Assembly: GCA_021399435.1 (NCBI GenBank)
Contig: JAJTUP010000072.1
Location: forward strand, 186,001 to 250,000
Direction of reading: 5' to 3'
Length of the DNA stretch: 64,000 nucleotides
Source of the DNA: Diaporthe sp. PMI_573
Taxonomy: Eukaryota; Ascomycota; Sordariomycetes; Diaporthales; Diaporthaceae
The notes under the pieces were generated by a model that saw only the letters and a list, made by a program, of their open reading frames with translations, was not told the DNA's origin and made no database searches. Shown here piece after piece: positions 30,341 through 41,025 of this stretch (position 1 is the first letter of the stretch; each line of letters starts with the position of its first letter). The translations under genes and the position numbers were made by a program.

Positions 30341-31971
30341 ATGCCTCAACCCAGTATGACCAGTGCGATCGCTGCGGCTAAGATCGTGAGCACAGCGGTG
30401 GGTAAGTTTAGCCGTAGACCTGTTGATGAGGGGGATTCTCACCATTGTGGCTATCACCAGAGCCAGCAACACCAACACCACCTCTGCGATCACGATTGCG
30501 ATCGAATCCGAAGCCCTCAAGTCGTGCCAGCAGCCCTATCGAGCCCGTTATGCCATCCAAGAAAAAGCCGTCCCGGAAGGCTAAGCCAGCAGTCCAGCCC
30601 TCGCCGAAGAAGCCCTCGCCGAAGAAGCCCTCGCCGAAGAAGCGGACCACTAAGATCACCGTGACGAAGATCGGGGCTAACGGGAAGAGAAGGGTAAAGA
30701 TAGTATCCCCATCATCAGCCGCAGCCGCGGCTAGGGAAGAGGGTCTCGCGAACGAGGCTGAAGTGCGCCCATCCCCAGTTCCAGCAGCAGTTATCGAGGT
30801 GGCAGGCTCCCAGTCGCCCCCAGAAGATCCGTTCTCAGAGGCTGACAAAGAGCCAATATATCCCCCATCATCACCTGTTGCCGATAGGTCTGAGTGGGAG
30901 GTCTCTGTGACTTCGTCGATCGAATTCGTCTTCGAGGGCTGGCCAGCTAGCAGTTCGAGGCCACGTCCACAGCCAGAAATTGATACCCTCGAGCTTAGGG
31001 GATCGCGAGATGACGATCTCACAATACACGCTTTCTGGAAGCGCCATTGCAAAGAGGTCGAAGGTCGAGTTAGCCGTTTGTTGATAGGCTTTGCCGCTAC
31101 GCCTAGCTTCATCTCAGCCCGTGCAACGGGCTCACGAGGACCACTATCAACTCGTCAGCAGCTATATGCTAAAGAGTTATCACCAACAGAGACTATGCAG
31201 TTCGGCCATCTACCAGCTGATAAGCTGATCAAAATATGGCAGAAGGCGAAGCCACCGTATGGGCTAGGCATTACCTTCACGTTCCGCTTAGTTCACGACC
31301 CCCTCCCTCAGAAAGCCAGACCCTCGAAGCAGAAGAAAGATAAAGCTAAGACGAGGACCCAGCAGATGGTTCAGACAGGCGAGGACCGCACGAGGAGAAC
31401 CAACGATATATATAACAACCTCATCGAGATGTGGGTCTGCAAAGAAGGTCGCGATTGCCGTAATGCTGACGGCTCGAGATACCACTGGTGTTGGCCTCGC
31501 AGAAAGGACGGCGTACATTTAAAACTCGAGGCTGACGATCTTTCGAGATGGGCTGAATCCGTCCAGAAGGGCTTCAGTACAGAGCGACAGCCGCCCAGCG
31601 AGATTGTTGATGCTCTTGAAGAGAGGAAACAGCGATATCTTTATCGCCAGCACGCTGCGAAAGAGCCAGCCGTTCCAGTTACACCTGTTCACACAATACC
31701 CACGATACCGACTCCGCCATCTGCGTCTATTAGCCAGCTTCACCCACAGCCGTATGGGGGAGGGAGCTCAAACTTCACAGTTAATATGGCTTCTCCCGCT
31801 ACTGCTGCTACTACAGATGAGGTGGTTGCAAGGGTTCTCAAGGGCTTGATGCCTGCGATCTTGGGGCGTCTCGGCAGCGGCTTTGCTTATGGTGTAGGTG
31901 ATATTAATGAATCGCCATCACGGGCTGCCGCTACTAGAAACGCGCCGTTAGAAACACCAAAGAGGCCTTGA
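30341..31971 (+). CDS. Accessory protein of composite element, main part (copy 2)
   Basis: Exons are 30341-30401 and 30461-31971, with a 59-nt intron GTAAGT...CACCAG. The 523-residue product is the same as in copy 1: PSPKK repeats at the N-terminus and a CKEGRDCRNADGSRYHWC cluster in the centre. It ends at the same TGA (31969-31971). The 164 bp between the terminal repeat and the ATG contain the CCACGA...TCGTGG palindrome at 30295-30310. Confidence 0.75.
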
Positions 31972-31977
31972 GATATA

Positions 31978-32703
31978 GTGTACAGCTCGTTACCAGCTGT
32001 ACCAGAGGGTGTGCCTAGCAGCCGGTTGCTAGCCCAGTTGGTACACTCTTTCGAGCTGCGAGAATATGATACTGAGCGGGAGAGCGATCTCGTTGCTGCT
32101 TGCGAGGCTATACTGGAGTCGAAGATGTCAGTTAGGTCTTTGTATCGTATGAAGCCAGCTTGGTACGAGAGGAAGGGCATTTCTGAATGGGTTCACGAGC
32201 CGTTGAAGGCATATATCAAACCTTTCTGTGCCCGATACGAAGAACGCATGCGCGGTACCAAGAGGCTGTTTGATGAGGTTGATGAGGCTGGCGGGAGGAG
32301 CCAGCAAGTAGCGCGCGCAGTTAAGCCAGTTGGTGATAGCGGCTATCAAGAGGCTCGAGATGTACAGCTTCGCGATCTTCCGTTTCGACCCTCGTCTCCT
32401 TTAGCTGCTGCAGGGCCATTATCACCGATATCCTCGCCCTCGCCGTCACCGCGGCCATCCTCTGTATTATTGTGGGAGCCAGAGCCTTCCTCGCAATGCG
32501 AGCCACTCCGCCTCTCGCAGCTTCATGGGGACACGCTATCAGATCCGCAGCAGCTGTCTTCATCGTCGGCCTCGAGCGAGAGGGAAAGCAGTGGCGATAT
32601 ATCAGAGGCGATTGACCTGTTAGATAGGTCGTCAACAGCGTCAGCAGATTCGAGAACTGATGATCTAAAGCTTAGCTCAGAGGATTTTGAGGAGGAAGAG
32701 TAG
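31978..32703 (+). CDS. Accessory protein of composite element, C-terminal part (copy 2)
   Basis: It is in the same frame as the preceding 523-aa frame, after TGA-GAT-ATA. The sequence is identical to copy 1 (2924-3649). A phase-0 intron 31894-32037 (GTAGGT...GCCCAG) would remove the TGA and give one protein of about 700 residues. The acidic Ser-rich end (SSEDFEEEE) is retained. Confidence 0.6.
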   Translation: MYSSLPAVPEGVPSSRLLAQLVHSFELREYDTERESDLVAACEAILESKMSVRSLYRMKPAWYERKGISEWVHEPLKAYIKPFCARYEERMRGTKRLFDEVDEAGGRSQQVARAVKPVGDSGYQEARDVQLRDLPFRPSSPLAAAGPLSPISSPSPSPRPSSVLLWEPEPSSQCEPLRLSQLHGDTLSDPQQLSSSSASSERESSGDISEAIDLLDRSSTASADSRTDDLKLSSEDFEEEE

Positions 32704-32901
32704 CAGGGAGAAGGTAGCGATAGCTGTATTTCGTGCCAAATTAATTAGCAGTCAGTATTTAAGCTCAAGACCGTTTGTTCTGTAACAAGATACGATTTCA
32801 CGATATTATTCTAGCTGTAGCCTCTATATAAACAGAGTTATCAACCCAAACAGCTGATCTTATGAACTACCTTCCTTCTGTTAGCACCTTATACAGTTCC
32901 T

Positions 32902-33954
32902 TCAACCGCAGCTTCCTTCGAAATTAACCCTCGCAGCACAGAAATGCCCCCTGATTGCCTTCCTTCTAGCACTGACAGCCCACGCTGTGCCCTCTAGGAA
33001 CGCCATAAACTCCTCACAAGAATTCGAGTCGCCATACTTCTCGCGGTACGTTTTCTTCAGCAAAGCTTTGAAGTCCTTGAAGAAGGCTTCTATAGGGTTC
33101 AGATCAGGAGAATATGGCGGCAGATATATCAATAGAACGCCCGCTGCATCACAAAGATCCTTCAGCTGTTGGCAATGGTGCCACGAGGCGTTGTCTAGTA
33201 TGAGGACTGATCGTGGGCCAGGGAAACGAGTACATTTGGGCAGCACGCGATCACGAATCCACACCACGAACCCATCAAGACTAGATTGCCCTGGGTATAC
33301 GAAGGCATCAAGCAGTCCGTCGATCGCGAGGGCAGGGAGGAGGTGATACCTCTGCCCTCGTTCTAGCCGAGATCTCATCTCTGGTGTTGAGCCCAACGGT
33401 GCCCAGCCATATCTTCGAGCGCCATCTCTTTTATCACAACCACTCTCGTCAAGGTACACCAGCTGGTCTGGTCTATATTGTTGGAGGTCTTCAATCCAGC
33501 TCTCGCGGAGGTCTTCATTGCGCTGGGCGGCAATCAGGCGCATCTTCTTGTTAGACCACCTGATGGCCTTGAGGTGGCGCGAAACGGTAGATCTCGAGAT
33601 CTCGAGATCGTGTTCCCAGTATAGGAAATCGCAGATTTCTTGAAGGTCAGAGTCGGGCTTGTGGGTTAGGAACTCCTTGGTCCTCTGTTGCACAGCTGTT
33701 AGCTAACGTACGTATAAGCAGGGCAACGAGAAATAACGAACCTCCTCGTGATACGGCTTCATCAGCTGTCTGCCAGCATACGATTGCTTCACCTCTAGGC
33801 TTCCTGTGATGGCCCATTTCTTCCGGTTGCGCTGGGCGCTGCGGCGAGAGCATCCGCTATATTCAGCGATAGCCTCGTTATCAACGCCGCCCTGCAGCAG
33901 CAGTTCCATCTTAGCCCGCTGCCAGTGAGAGAGATGTACACCATGAAGAGGCAT
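32902..33954 (-). CDS. Tc1/mariner-type DD34E transposase, copy 2
   Basis: Exon 1 is 33954-33742, the 57-nt intron is 33741-33685 and exon 2 is 33684-32902. The 331-aa product and catalytic triad (VYLDESG, LILDNAS, LNPIEAF) are identical to copy 1. No disruption is seen. It converges on the accessory gene. Confidence 0.9.
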
Positions 33955-34056
33955 AACGGGCACAACACCAGAATAACAAAGTTCACGATGATTTTGATGA
34001 TCAAGAGGCTGACCGAGGGGGATCTGGTCAACACGGAATCATGCTTTTTTTTTGCC

Positions 34057-34112
34057 TGTGGCCCGTGCCACCCGGATCCCTGCCGGTCGCGACTCACGGA
34101 TTGCAACGGACA
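34057..34112 (-). repeat. Terminal inverted repeat, copy 2 (transposase side)
   Basis: It is the inverted partner of 30177-30232 and ends GGATTGCAACGGACA. The RNase III fragment starts directly outside. Confidence 0.9.
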
Positions 34113-34401
34113 GCGTAAAGAGCACGCTTCCGGTGAGTCTGTGCTGACTGGTGCAGCGGAGAGCTCCATAATTCTGGCTCGCGCAGGAGCGAACAAGTCG
34201 CTTGAAGCTGCTGGGAGGAGACTCGGCCTTGACAAGGCTGTGACTGGGAATCCGTCTCAGCAAGGGGAAGTGCCGCGGACAACTCTTGCATCGACGGTCG
34301 AGGCGTTGATAGGAGCTGTCTGGAAAGATTCGGGGAATAACTTTGACCAGGTGCAAGCGGCAATTCGAGCTCTGGGTGTTTTTGAGGGAGGAGGGGAGTA
34401 G
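34113..34401 (+). pseudogene. RNase III-domain protein, 3' fragment
   Basis: The frame continues from the element end as AAESSIILARAGANKSLEAA, then LGLDKAVTGNPSQQGEVPRT and TLASTVEALIGAVWKDSGNN, ending at TAG 34401. The STVEALIGAVWKDSG block is the RNase III C-terminal signature that contributes the catalytic Glu. The remainder resembles small fungal RNase III-domain proteins (NPSQQG region). The first half, including the ERLEFLGD-type signature helix, is missing because the composite element ends exactly here. It therefore cannot give a functional nuclease. Confidence 0.75.
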
Positions 34402-34463
34402 GGTAGCACGATGCCAGGGAATTAGTCTGAGCATTGCTGTCCCAGAGGGGCTGTTAAGTAGGA

Positions 34464-34820
34464 CTACTCTCTCACGGTCTGCGTATCGAGGCTGAGTCCT
34501 GTTTGCCGTGTTGTTGGAACCTTAGGAAAGGCAGTTGTCTGCCCTACTCTCGCGGGTATTGCGGCGCCAAGGTTTTGTACAAAGCCGAACACCTCGACGG
34601 GGCAGTTGGGCAACCGCTCGACGTACTCGACGTCGTCCACGTTGGCAATTTTCTCGCGGTAGTAGGACGACTTTGCGCAGAGAAAGTTCTTCTGCAAGCC
34701 GAATGGAATCTCGTCTGGGCCAACCAGGATCACGACAAGCTCCGGGTGTGGCTCCAACCATGAGAAACCGATGGGATTAGGGACAGTGGTGGGCCCTGAT
34801 GGGTTTGTCTGGCCAATCAT
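34464..34820 (-). pseudogene. BTB/POZ domain protein, truncated
   Basis: ATG 34820 begins a leader and then the BTB core (ELVVILVGPDEIPFGLQKNF, then LCAKSSYYREKIANVDDVEY and VERLPNCPVEVFGFV). These domains mediate protein-protein interaction. After FGFVQN the sequence departs from the BTB pattern (LGAAIPARVGQTTAFPKV) and stops, so the second half of the domain is missing. It is similar to the relic at 16100-16243. Confidence 0.65.
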
Positions 34821-34835
34821 ATTATTGTGATGCTC

Positions 34836-35128
34836 TCAAACGACGGAACCTATTGGATCATTGGGTAGATACGAAGATAAAAAAGGATTAACAAGGCCCG
34901 CAGTGTCATCCGAGGACATCATAATCGCTAGGCCGTTCTGGTTTGTGTCACGATATCTGCGCGTCCACGTGTCTCTGCTGCGGGGTAAGATCATGGTTGG
35001 GGCTGATCCTACAAATATGGAGATGTCCTTGAGCCTACCGACACTGTTCGGGAATAGCGTCCATGAGTCCTCATCTATGCATTCAGGAGGGTTGCTGGAG
35101 TGTGGTTCAAGCCCGAACTTGGAACAGG
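34836..35128 (-). pseudogene. Unrecognised protein fragment cut by a hAT end
   Basis: A minus-strand frame reads DSWTLFPNSVGRLKDISIFV, then APTMILPRSRDTWTRRYRDT, ending at TGA near 34836. The composition looks genuine, but I cannot name a family. Its upstream side is interrupted at about 35129, where the hAT fragment begins, so the start is lost. Confidence 0.35.
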
Positions 35129-35672
35129 AAGTTGGCCTTGGACTTCCTGACAATCCAGCCGATGTCAGCCGAGTGTAAGAGGTTATTTTCAGCTGCTGGC
35201 AAGATGGTCTCGGGGTTGCGTACAAACCTAGATGCTGAGATTATCGCCATTTGTCAGGTTTTACGCTCTTGGTACCGTGCTGGCATTATCAAGGACCTGG
35301 ATCCATTGCTTAAATCGCACCTTAAAAGTAAGCTGGATGGCGGTTGTGGGACTCTAGGCGACGACGAGCTGGCGCTTGCTGAGTCAAAATGGCTATTGGA
35401 GGGCGAGGATAGCGCCAGCGAGGTTGACGATTCATCACAGCAGCAACAGGCTGAAGAGTTAGTGTCAACCTCTGAAAGTGAGGCTGAATAGGCGTCGACG
35501 AGGTTGTGAATAGCCTCAAAAATCCACTTATAAATCCACTTATAAATCCACGTGTGTACATCCATTCCACTCCGGTCGAATATGTGCTACATCCACTACG
35601 TAATTGCTAAAAAATCGTACATCCACTCTACTTGGTCCAAAAGTGGAGTGGATGTAGTGGTTCCGACCCTTG
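35129..35672 (+). mobile_element. hAT 3' fragment, copy A
   Basis: The fragment begins inside the dimerisation domain (LALDFLTIQPMSAECKRLFS; the common Glu of AECER is Lys here) and runs through a full C-terminus to the stop near 35491. The terminus ...CCGACCCTTG ends at 35672. The last 150 bp are rich in TACATCCACT repeats. A second copy of the same end is at 63228-64000. It is 5'-truncated and dead. Confidence 0.8.
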
Positions 35673-35779
35673 CTCCCACCCTCCAAGGACTTGGTTTCGC
35701 TGCCGAATGTGTGATGTTCCTTGCCTAATGTGTTGAACATTATGCTCTCGAGAATGTTGGGTATCAACAAGCCACTTAT

Positions 35780-36598
35780 CTAATCCCGGCGTGAAATCAA
35801 TCCCCACTGTATATCCTCCTCTGCAATTAGCCCAATAAGCATACCGTCCTTTCTCGGTATCAAGTTGCCGTTCTCTACCAAGCATTTCACAATTTGCTGG
35901 GCGGAAATATCTTTATGGTCCTTCACAACAGACTTGGTAAACTTCCCCTTCTCCTGCTTTCCATTCGTCTCAGAATCGCCCAAAATACAATGGATGTTCG
36001 GGCAAGTAATTCTGGACTTGTAATCCCAAAATGTACATTTTTTGTCTTTGTCTTCATGGCGTTCGTGAGGTGGAACTCCTTTTTTAGGCCTTTCAACGCG
36101 GGCATCCAGTAGAGTCCACCTCTTTTTCTTAAAGTCTATAGATTATTAGAAGATTATAGATACACTTGTGCGTGCTGACTACGTACCTGTTGCATTTGAA
36201 GGATAGGTCGTACGTCCGGAGTATAGCTCTTCGTAGTCTTCTTCGTTGTCCGAGGCATAATCTGAATCATCTTCTGAATCATGATCTGTATCATGCATGT
36301 CACCGTCTTTTCCATGGTTAGACACAGGGGATGCAGGTATCTGTGCATCGACGGAGAGGGGTGTTAGTGTGGGCGGTTTTACATGATCACTAGGTTTACC
36401 CGGAGTCTTTTCCACCTCCTCTGTTGGCGGATTATTATCTGTGTCACCCTTGGGATCTGGATGATTGTCAGCAGTGCCAGCGTCGGGCGGCGGCGTGTTT
36501 AACTGCTCATTCTTGTGTGAGTTTGCTTCTTTCGAGCTTTTGCTGCGGGTCTTGCGTGCTCCCTCCTCTCTTACTGCATTGGAAGAAGATCTCGCCAT
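35780..36598 (-). CDS. Hypothetical acidic protein (255 aa, two exons)
   Basis: ATG 36598 opens exon 1 (36598-36187). A 51-nt intron (36186-36136, GTACGT...CTAATAATC...TATAG) joins in phase to exon 2 (36135-35780). The first half is disordered, Thr/Pro-rich with an acidic run (DMHDTDHDSEDDSDYASDNE). The second half is basic and then folded (CTFWDYKSRITCPNIHCILG, then DHKDISAQQIVKCLVENGNL), with several Cys that could bind metal. No family is recognised. Two long exons, a clean intron and preserved frame argue for a real gene despite the surrounding relics. Confidence 0.6.
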
Positions 36599-37237
36599 GT
36601 TTGGAATGAGAGTATTTTTCTTCGGTGAGATGATGTGTTTTTATGTTCGTGATTGTAGTTTGATGCGGGAAAGACACACGGGCTGAGAATGTTTCGAGTG
36701 TCTAGTATTTGGTCGTAGCATCGACTTGTATTTATAGTTTGTCTGCATCACGGTATGAACTGTGAATGGACCATGAAATTTGCATTAAGAATCAGAAAAA
36801 CCAAAAACTTGTGTGTGAATCCAGCTTTAAGATTGTAAAGTTTGTATAATCTCCAAGCGCCGTTGTTAAACGACTACGTAAATAAGAATTGCTAAGGAAT
36901 GCAAGAATTTCTAATTCTAAAGTCGAAACAAAGAATCTTTAACTTTAATTTTAGTGAACCGAGTAGTCCTGTTTCAACAACGCTGAGTCGCAAGTCTATC
37001 TAGGATCGCCAGGAGCGACCATACCTGTTAAACGGAAACGCTTATGTATAGGCGCTGCACGTAGGGAGTTACCCTAGACTTCACGTAAGGAGTTACCCTA
37101 GACTTTGTACCGTATTAATTGAGAAAATTCAATTTTGCGCTAGGCCAGTAGTGGCATGGCGGCCAGCCACTGACCAGGGCCTCCACATGGGCAAATCGCC
37201 CCGTTTTTCACCCCACCAAATTTTGCTAGGAGGAAAG
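36599..37237. other. Upstream region of the 255-aa gene; AT-rich
   Basis: No gene was found. A tandem pair of GTAAGGAGTTACCCTAGACTT-like units (about 37064 and 37084) forms a short direct repeat. Confidence 0.3.
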
Positions 37238-37568
37238 TCAAACCCCAACACAAAATATAGAATTGCATTTATGTTTTGAGATTGGAATATAAAGGCTATC
37301 TCACCATCCAATAATATCAAGTCTGCATCGTCGAGTTTCTATTTTATTACCTTTGTGGATAAGGATTCTTAAATTAGGAAACACACTAACCAAGTTAGCT
37401 TGGACCAACAAATACATCCTCGGAACTAAAAGGTGCTCGCTGAAGAGTTTCTTCAACGGTCGCTTTGCTTATTTCGGTCCTTATTTTCAGCTTTCCGTCG
37501 GTTGCACTGAAACATGGGCAAATATTTTATCCTTTAACAACATGTTTCGACGTTTGTCTCACGTTCTA
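37238..37568 (+). repeat. 331-bp dispersed repeat, copy B
   Basis: It is the reverse complement of 14684-15014, nearly identical and the same length. It contains the plus-strand open segment beginning WIRILKLGNTLTKLAWTNKY. Confidence 0.8.
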
Positions 37569-38362
37569 AAATACCTACCCACAACCTCGAGAGGATCTCA
37601 GGGGTGAACAGAATTCTGCAAGAGCTAGAACTGCCAACTTGTAAAGAACAGAAAGCCGTGGGATTAGGACGGTTAGTTACGGCGGGGGGGTTACTAGATG
37701 AGGCTCAAAAGCACATAAACAAGAGGAGGCGTAATATGAAGGTTCTAAGAGAGAATTTATGAAATGTGGGTGATGACCAGCCAAGGAAAATAACCTTCCA
37801 ACATTGTTACTATATTTGGAGTCCTACAGCAACATTGGGGGCGACGCCGTGAAAATCTTCGGCTGACTAATGCTGGTCAGGCCAGGGTACAGGGGAATAA
37901 TGTCATAAATAACGGTGAGAGATTTAATAGGAATGTCTGTTGCGTTTTCGGAGGTGTAGTAAAATGCAAACCATATCAGGCCGCCGGAGTACAGGGCAGG
38001 TTGCCTCTTCCTTCGGCTGTGGCCCTCTTGTGTCGCTTCGGTCTGCCTTCGTTGGTCTATGAGCATTCTCGTCATTTATTCAACCAATGTACTGCCTTTG
38101 TTGTCGGATTATTTAAAGGCTGCCGCCTTCCCTCGGACCCACTCAAGGTCGTCTTCCCTCGGCTAATGTTGCGAAAGCCTATCCACATCACGCCAACCAA
38201 GTCTACCGATTGCGTTACGGGTACATCGCAAAGAATGAGTTAACTTGTCCAGTTTTACTAAAGCCACTATTTTCAATCAACCCCGACATGCCTGGCAATT
38301 GTTCCGCAATGGGCCCACTCCCCATCAACGAGTGGAAAGAAAAGGAGCTCGCCTGGTGGGAA
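37569..38362. other. Intergenic; no supported gene
   Basis: Short frames occur on both strands (37824-38075 minus; 38210-38390 plus) without domain matches. Sequence just left of 38363 marks where the retrotransposon fragment has been broken. Confidence 0.3.
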
Positions 38363-40807
38363 CTAACTCGTATATCTCAATCGAATATCTCCCATGACGC
38401 TTCCACAATATTCAAACCACAACTCGATTCCGGGCTTCTTTTTTCTTGGCCTTCCCCGGCAACTGCTTCCAAGGATAACATGGAAGATTTTATGGCCGAC
38501 TTCGTGCGGCCCGAATTTGACCTTTGTATCCCCTGGAACCCATGAGATCTTCGCGCGAGGGTTTTCTCGAAGGTACGCTAGGACTTGAGCTTTTCCCACG
38601 GTAGAGACTTTCGCAGCCCCTGTGTCCCACATTTCTCCCTGATATGTTGTACTATAGGGATCGTGCAAAACAAATTGAGTTGCCTCTGTGGTTTTCAGGG
38701 CTGTATATATATCTTCCCCTGTTGTACGGTGAAAGAATGCGGCGTCTAGGAGGTAATTCGAAGAACTCTCGCTTGCTTGGCCCACGGAATGTTCTGAGTC
38801 TGAGTCATCGGCGATGGTTCGTACCTGGTTTTCGCCTTCGTACTCAAGAAGGAAATTCTCGAATTCTTTGTCGTTTAAGTCGTACGGAGGTTCTTCCCCT
38901 ATAACCTGACAGGCTTGGAGGTATTGATCTCTCGTGCGCTTCCTCTCAGCTTCCGGGTGATTTGTGGACCAACAGCCTCCCTTTTTGCACACAAAGCACC
39001 TTTTGTTTTTGAAGGTGCGGCTCCTGAAGGGCTGCTGTGAGGAAGATCCTGTACGGTATGAAGGAGATCCCGTGCGGTAGGGCATTACTGCTTGTCTCTG
39101 ATGTCCCTGTGACCGTCCTTTTCTGTACGGCACCTTCTGGCGGTCTTTGAATGGTGATTTGTACCGTCTGTCCACAAAGTTGATCTCTGGTGTTGCTTCG
39201 TACGCGAACTGCCGTGTGGTTGCCTTTCTGTCTTGGGCAACTTGAAGGGATCCTCGAAGGTCTGAGAATAGACCTTCGCACGTAGGCTTCTGTTGCATAA
39301 TAGCCATTTCGAACTCCGGGATTCCCCTACAAGCCCGAACTACAGCTGTACGAAGCGCAATTTCTCCTTGATAGCCCTCTCCTAGGGCCCGTTGTACGAG
39401 CTGTAGCCGGTCTAGAAGCATCTCCAAGACTTCCTCCTGTTCCTTGTCTGGATTCCTTTGGCTAAGTTGTACGAAGGTGAGTGTTGTCCAATCTGCCCAG
39501 TATTGGTTGTGGTTGGTGTTGGTATTAAAGTGCATATCCATTAGAGTATACACTTCATCCCAACGCCTCTCTGGGCCAATATGCTCAAGCCAGAAGTCGT
39601 ACGCACGATCCTCTAGGATAATAGGGAACACAGCGTGATATTGATCTTCTCGTACGCCAGTGTGGCGGCATGTTGCGATGAATGCTCGAGTCTTATCGTA
39701 CAACAGATCGTACTTCTTCCCTGTGTAGTTTCGCTTCTTGTTCCAATGCTTTGAGAATTGTGAGCTTTGGTGCGGCTCAATTGGGCTATTGTAAACAATT
39801 CGCATTGGGGGAAGATCGTACACATTGCTTCTCGGAGGTATAGGGCGTGCCACGTCTTCCGTGCGAGGAAGTTGTGGGTATGCTTCTATCTCTTGCGAGA
39901 ACCTTGATCCCGGGGGTGCTTGTCGTACGGCTTGAGCATCTGCCGTTTGTAACCTTGTTGCCCCGTGTGGCTCTTGGCTTCCCTGATGTGTAGTCCGTAC
40001 GAGTGGGCTTCGGGATGCTTCGATTGTCGTTCGGATGCTTTCAGGCTGAGCGTTTTGGGGTTCGACTTGTACGGTGGGTTCTTCTCGAATAGGAGGTTCG
40101 TTTTGGGTTCGCACGGGAGTTGGTGAGTGCTCTTGGGTTCGTACAGGTTGTTTGTCTACCGTTTGGGACCTCACCACCCTTGCTGGCTCTTGACTCCCTG
40201 GGTATGTGTTTCGTGCGATGGGTTCTTGGTATTCTCGTGGAGCGGGACTGTTGATGGGGTCTTCGACTGTGGATCGGATGTCTCGGGATTCGGGTCTCTG
40301 TGGGGATTGTTCCTGGAATCGTACGGGCTGTTTTCCTCTTGCCGTAGCGTTTTCTTCAAGCGCACGAAGTTCCTCATCGATGTTCTGGATAAGCGTGGCT
40401 ATTCTTTGGGCACGCTTCCGTATGGGGGGAAGACCGACGCCTTGTTCCTCAAGTACTTTGATAAACTCCTTAAGGAACGCTTCGTGTACCCCTTCGAACT
40501 GGACTTCTGTCCATCCCTCAAAATCTTCGCACAGCGACAGACGTAGGGAAGTTGTTGTTTGCCGTATGTTGATAGTTTCCATCATCCTTCGTGCGAAGTA
40601 AGTTGTAACCTGTTTGTCTGTTGGACCACCAAGAGGGTCCACTTCTTGTTCCCAGATATCCAAATCCACATAAGTCTTCCATATTCTCAATGGGATCTTG
40701 CTCCCTTCTTGAATGAAGTCGTCGTACGTCAATAGATCTTGTTGTGCGAGTGTATTGTTCGATGGGCCCGCTTGTAGTTGTTCTTCGGGAGTTCCTTGGG
40801 AAGACAT
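38363..40807 (-). pseudogene. LTR-retrotransposon gag-protease fragment (814 aa)
   Basis: The frame starts at ATG 40807 (MSSQGTPEEQ). It has a capsid-like region (FSKHWNKKRNYTGKKYDLLY, then YDFWLEHIGPERRWDEVYTL), a long Pro/Gln/Ser linker and a zinc knuckle CFVCKKGGCWSTNH. Then comes the start of an aspartic protease with the active-site MWDTGAAKVSTVGKAQVLAY. Soon after, the frame leaves the protease pattern and ends at 38363; integrase, reverse transcriptase and RNase H are absent. Fungal Ty1/copia-like gags share this knuckle, but the superfamily is not settled. The preserved 814-codon frame suggests a young truncation. Confidence 0.75.
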
Positions 40808-40873
40808 CTTGGCTTTGGTTCGCTTCGTCGTGCGAATCCGATTGGTTGTGTGTAGGCTATGTCGGTTCGTATA

Positions 40874-41025
40874 GCCTGATGTTGTGTAACCGTGCAATGG
40901 CGCACACCTTGCTAGTTTCTCTTACAAAGAAGATTCCTCAGTACAGTACAGATTCTTCTTTGTACGAAGAAATAGCTTAGTCGTCCGGAATCACTTCCTG
41001 CTCTCCCCTTGAGTCAACAGTACTG
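40874..41025 (-). repeat. Possible 5' LTR of the gag-protease fragment
   Basis: Upstream of the gag start, reading on the minus strand, is a segment beginning TGTTGACTCAAGG and ending GTTACACAACA, the TG...CA form of an LTR, containing paired AAGAAGAATCTGTACTG-type repeats. No second LTR is present to confirm it. Confidence 0.25.

Larger units (their letters stand above)
30177..34112 (-). mobile_element. Composite Tc1/mariner-type element, copy 2 (3,936 bp)
   Basis: It is the exact-length inverted copy of 1515-5450 (coordinates pair as x + y = 35627). Transposase and accessory frames and both terminal repeats match copy 1 in every translated frame. The left flank is the promoter region of the hAT gene 27720-30026; the right flank is an RNase III gene fragment cut at the element end. 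No TA or other target duplication is visible (flanks ...TATAGCCAC and GCGTAAAG...). Confidence 0.9.

Noticed and set aside
30177..34112. The two composite copies as ends of one large palindromic duplication of the region
   Set aside because: Flanks of the two copies share no homology, and the 331-bp repeat pair lies at non-symmetrical distances (about 9.2 kb and 3.1 kb), so independent insertions or conversion fit better.
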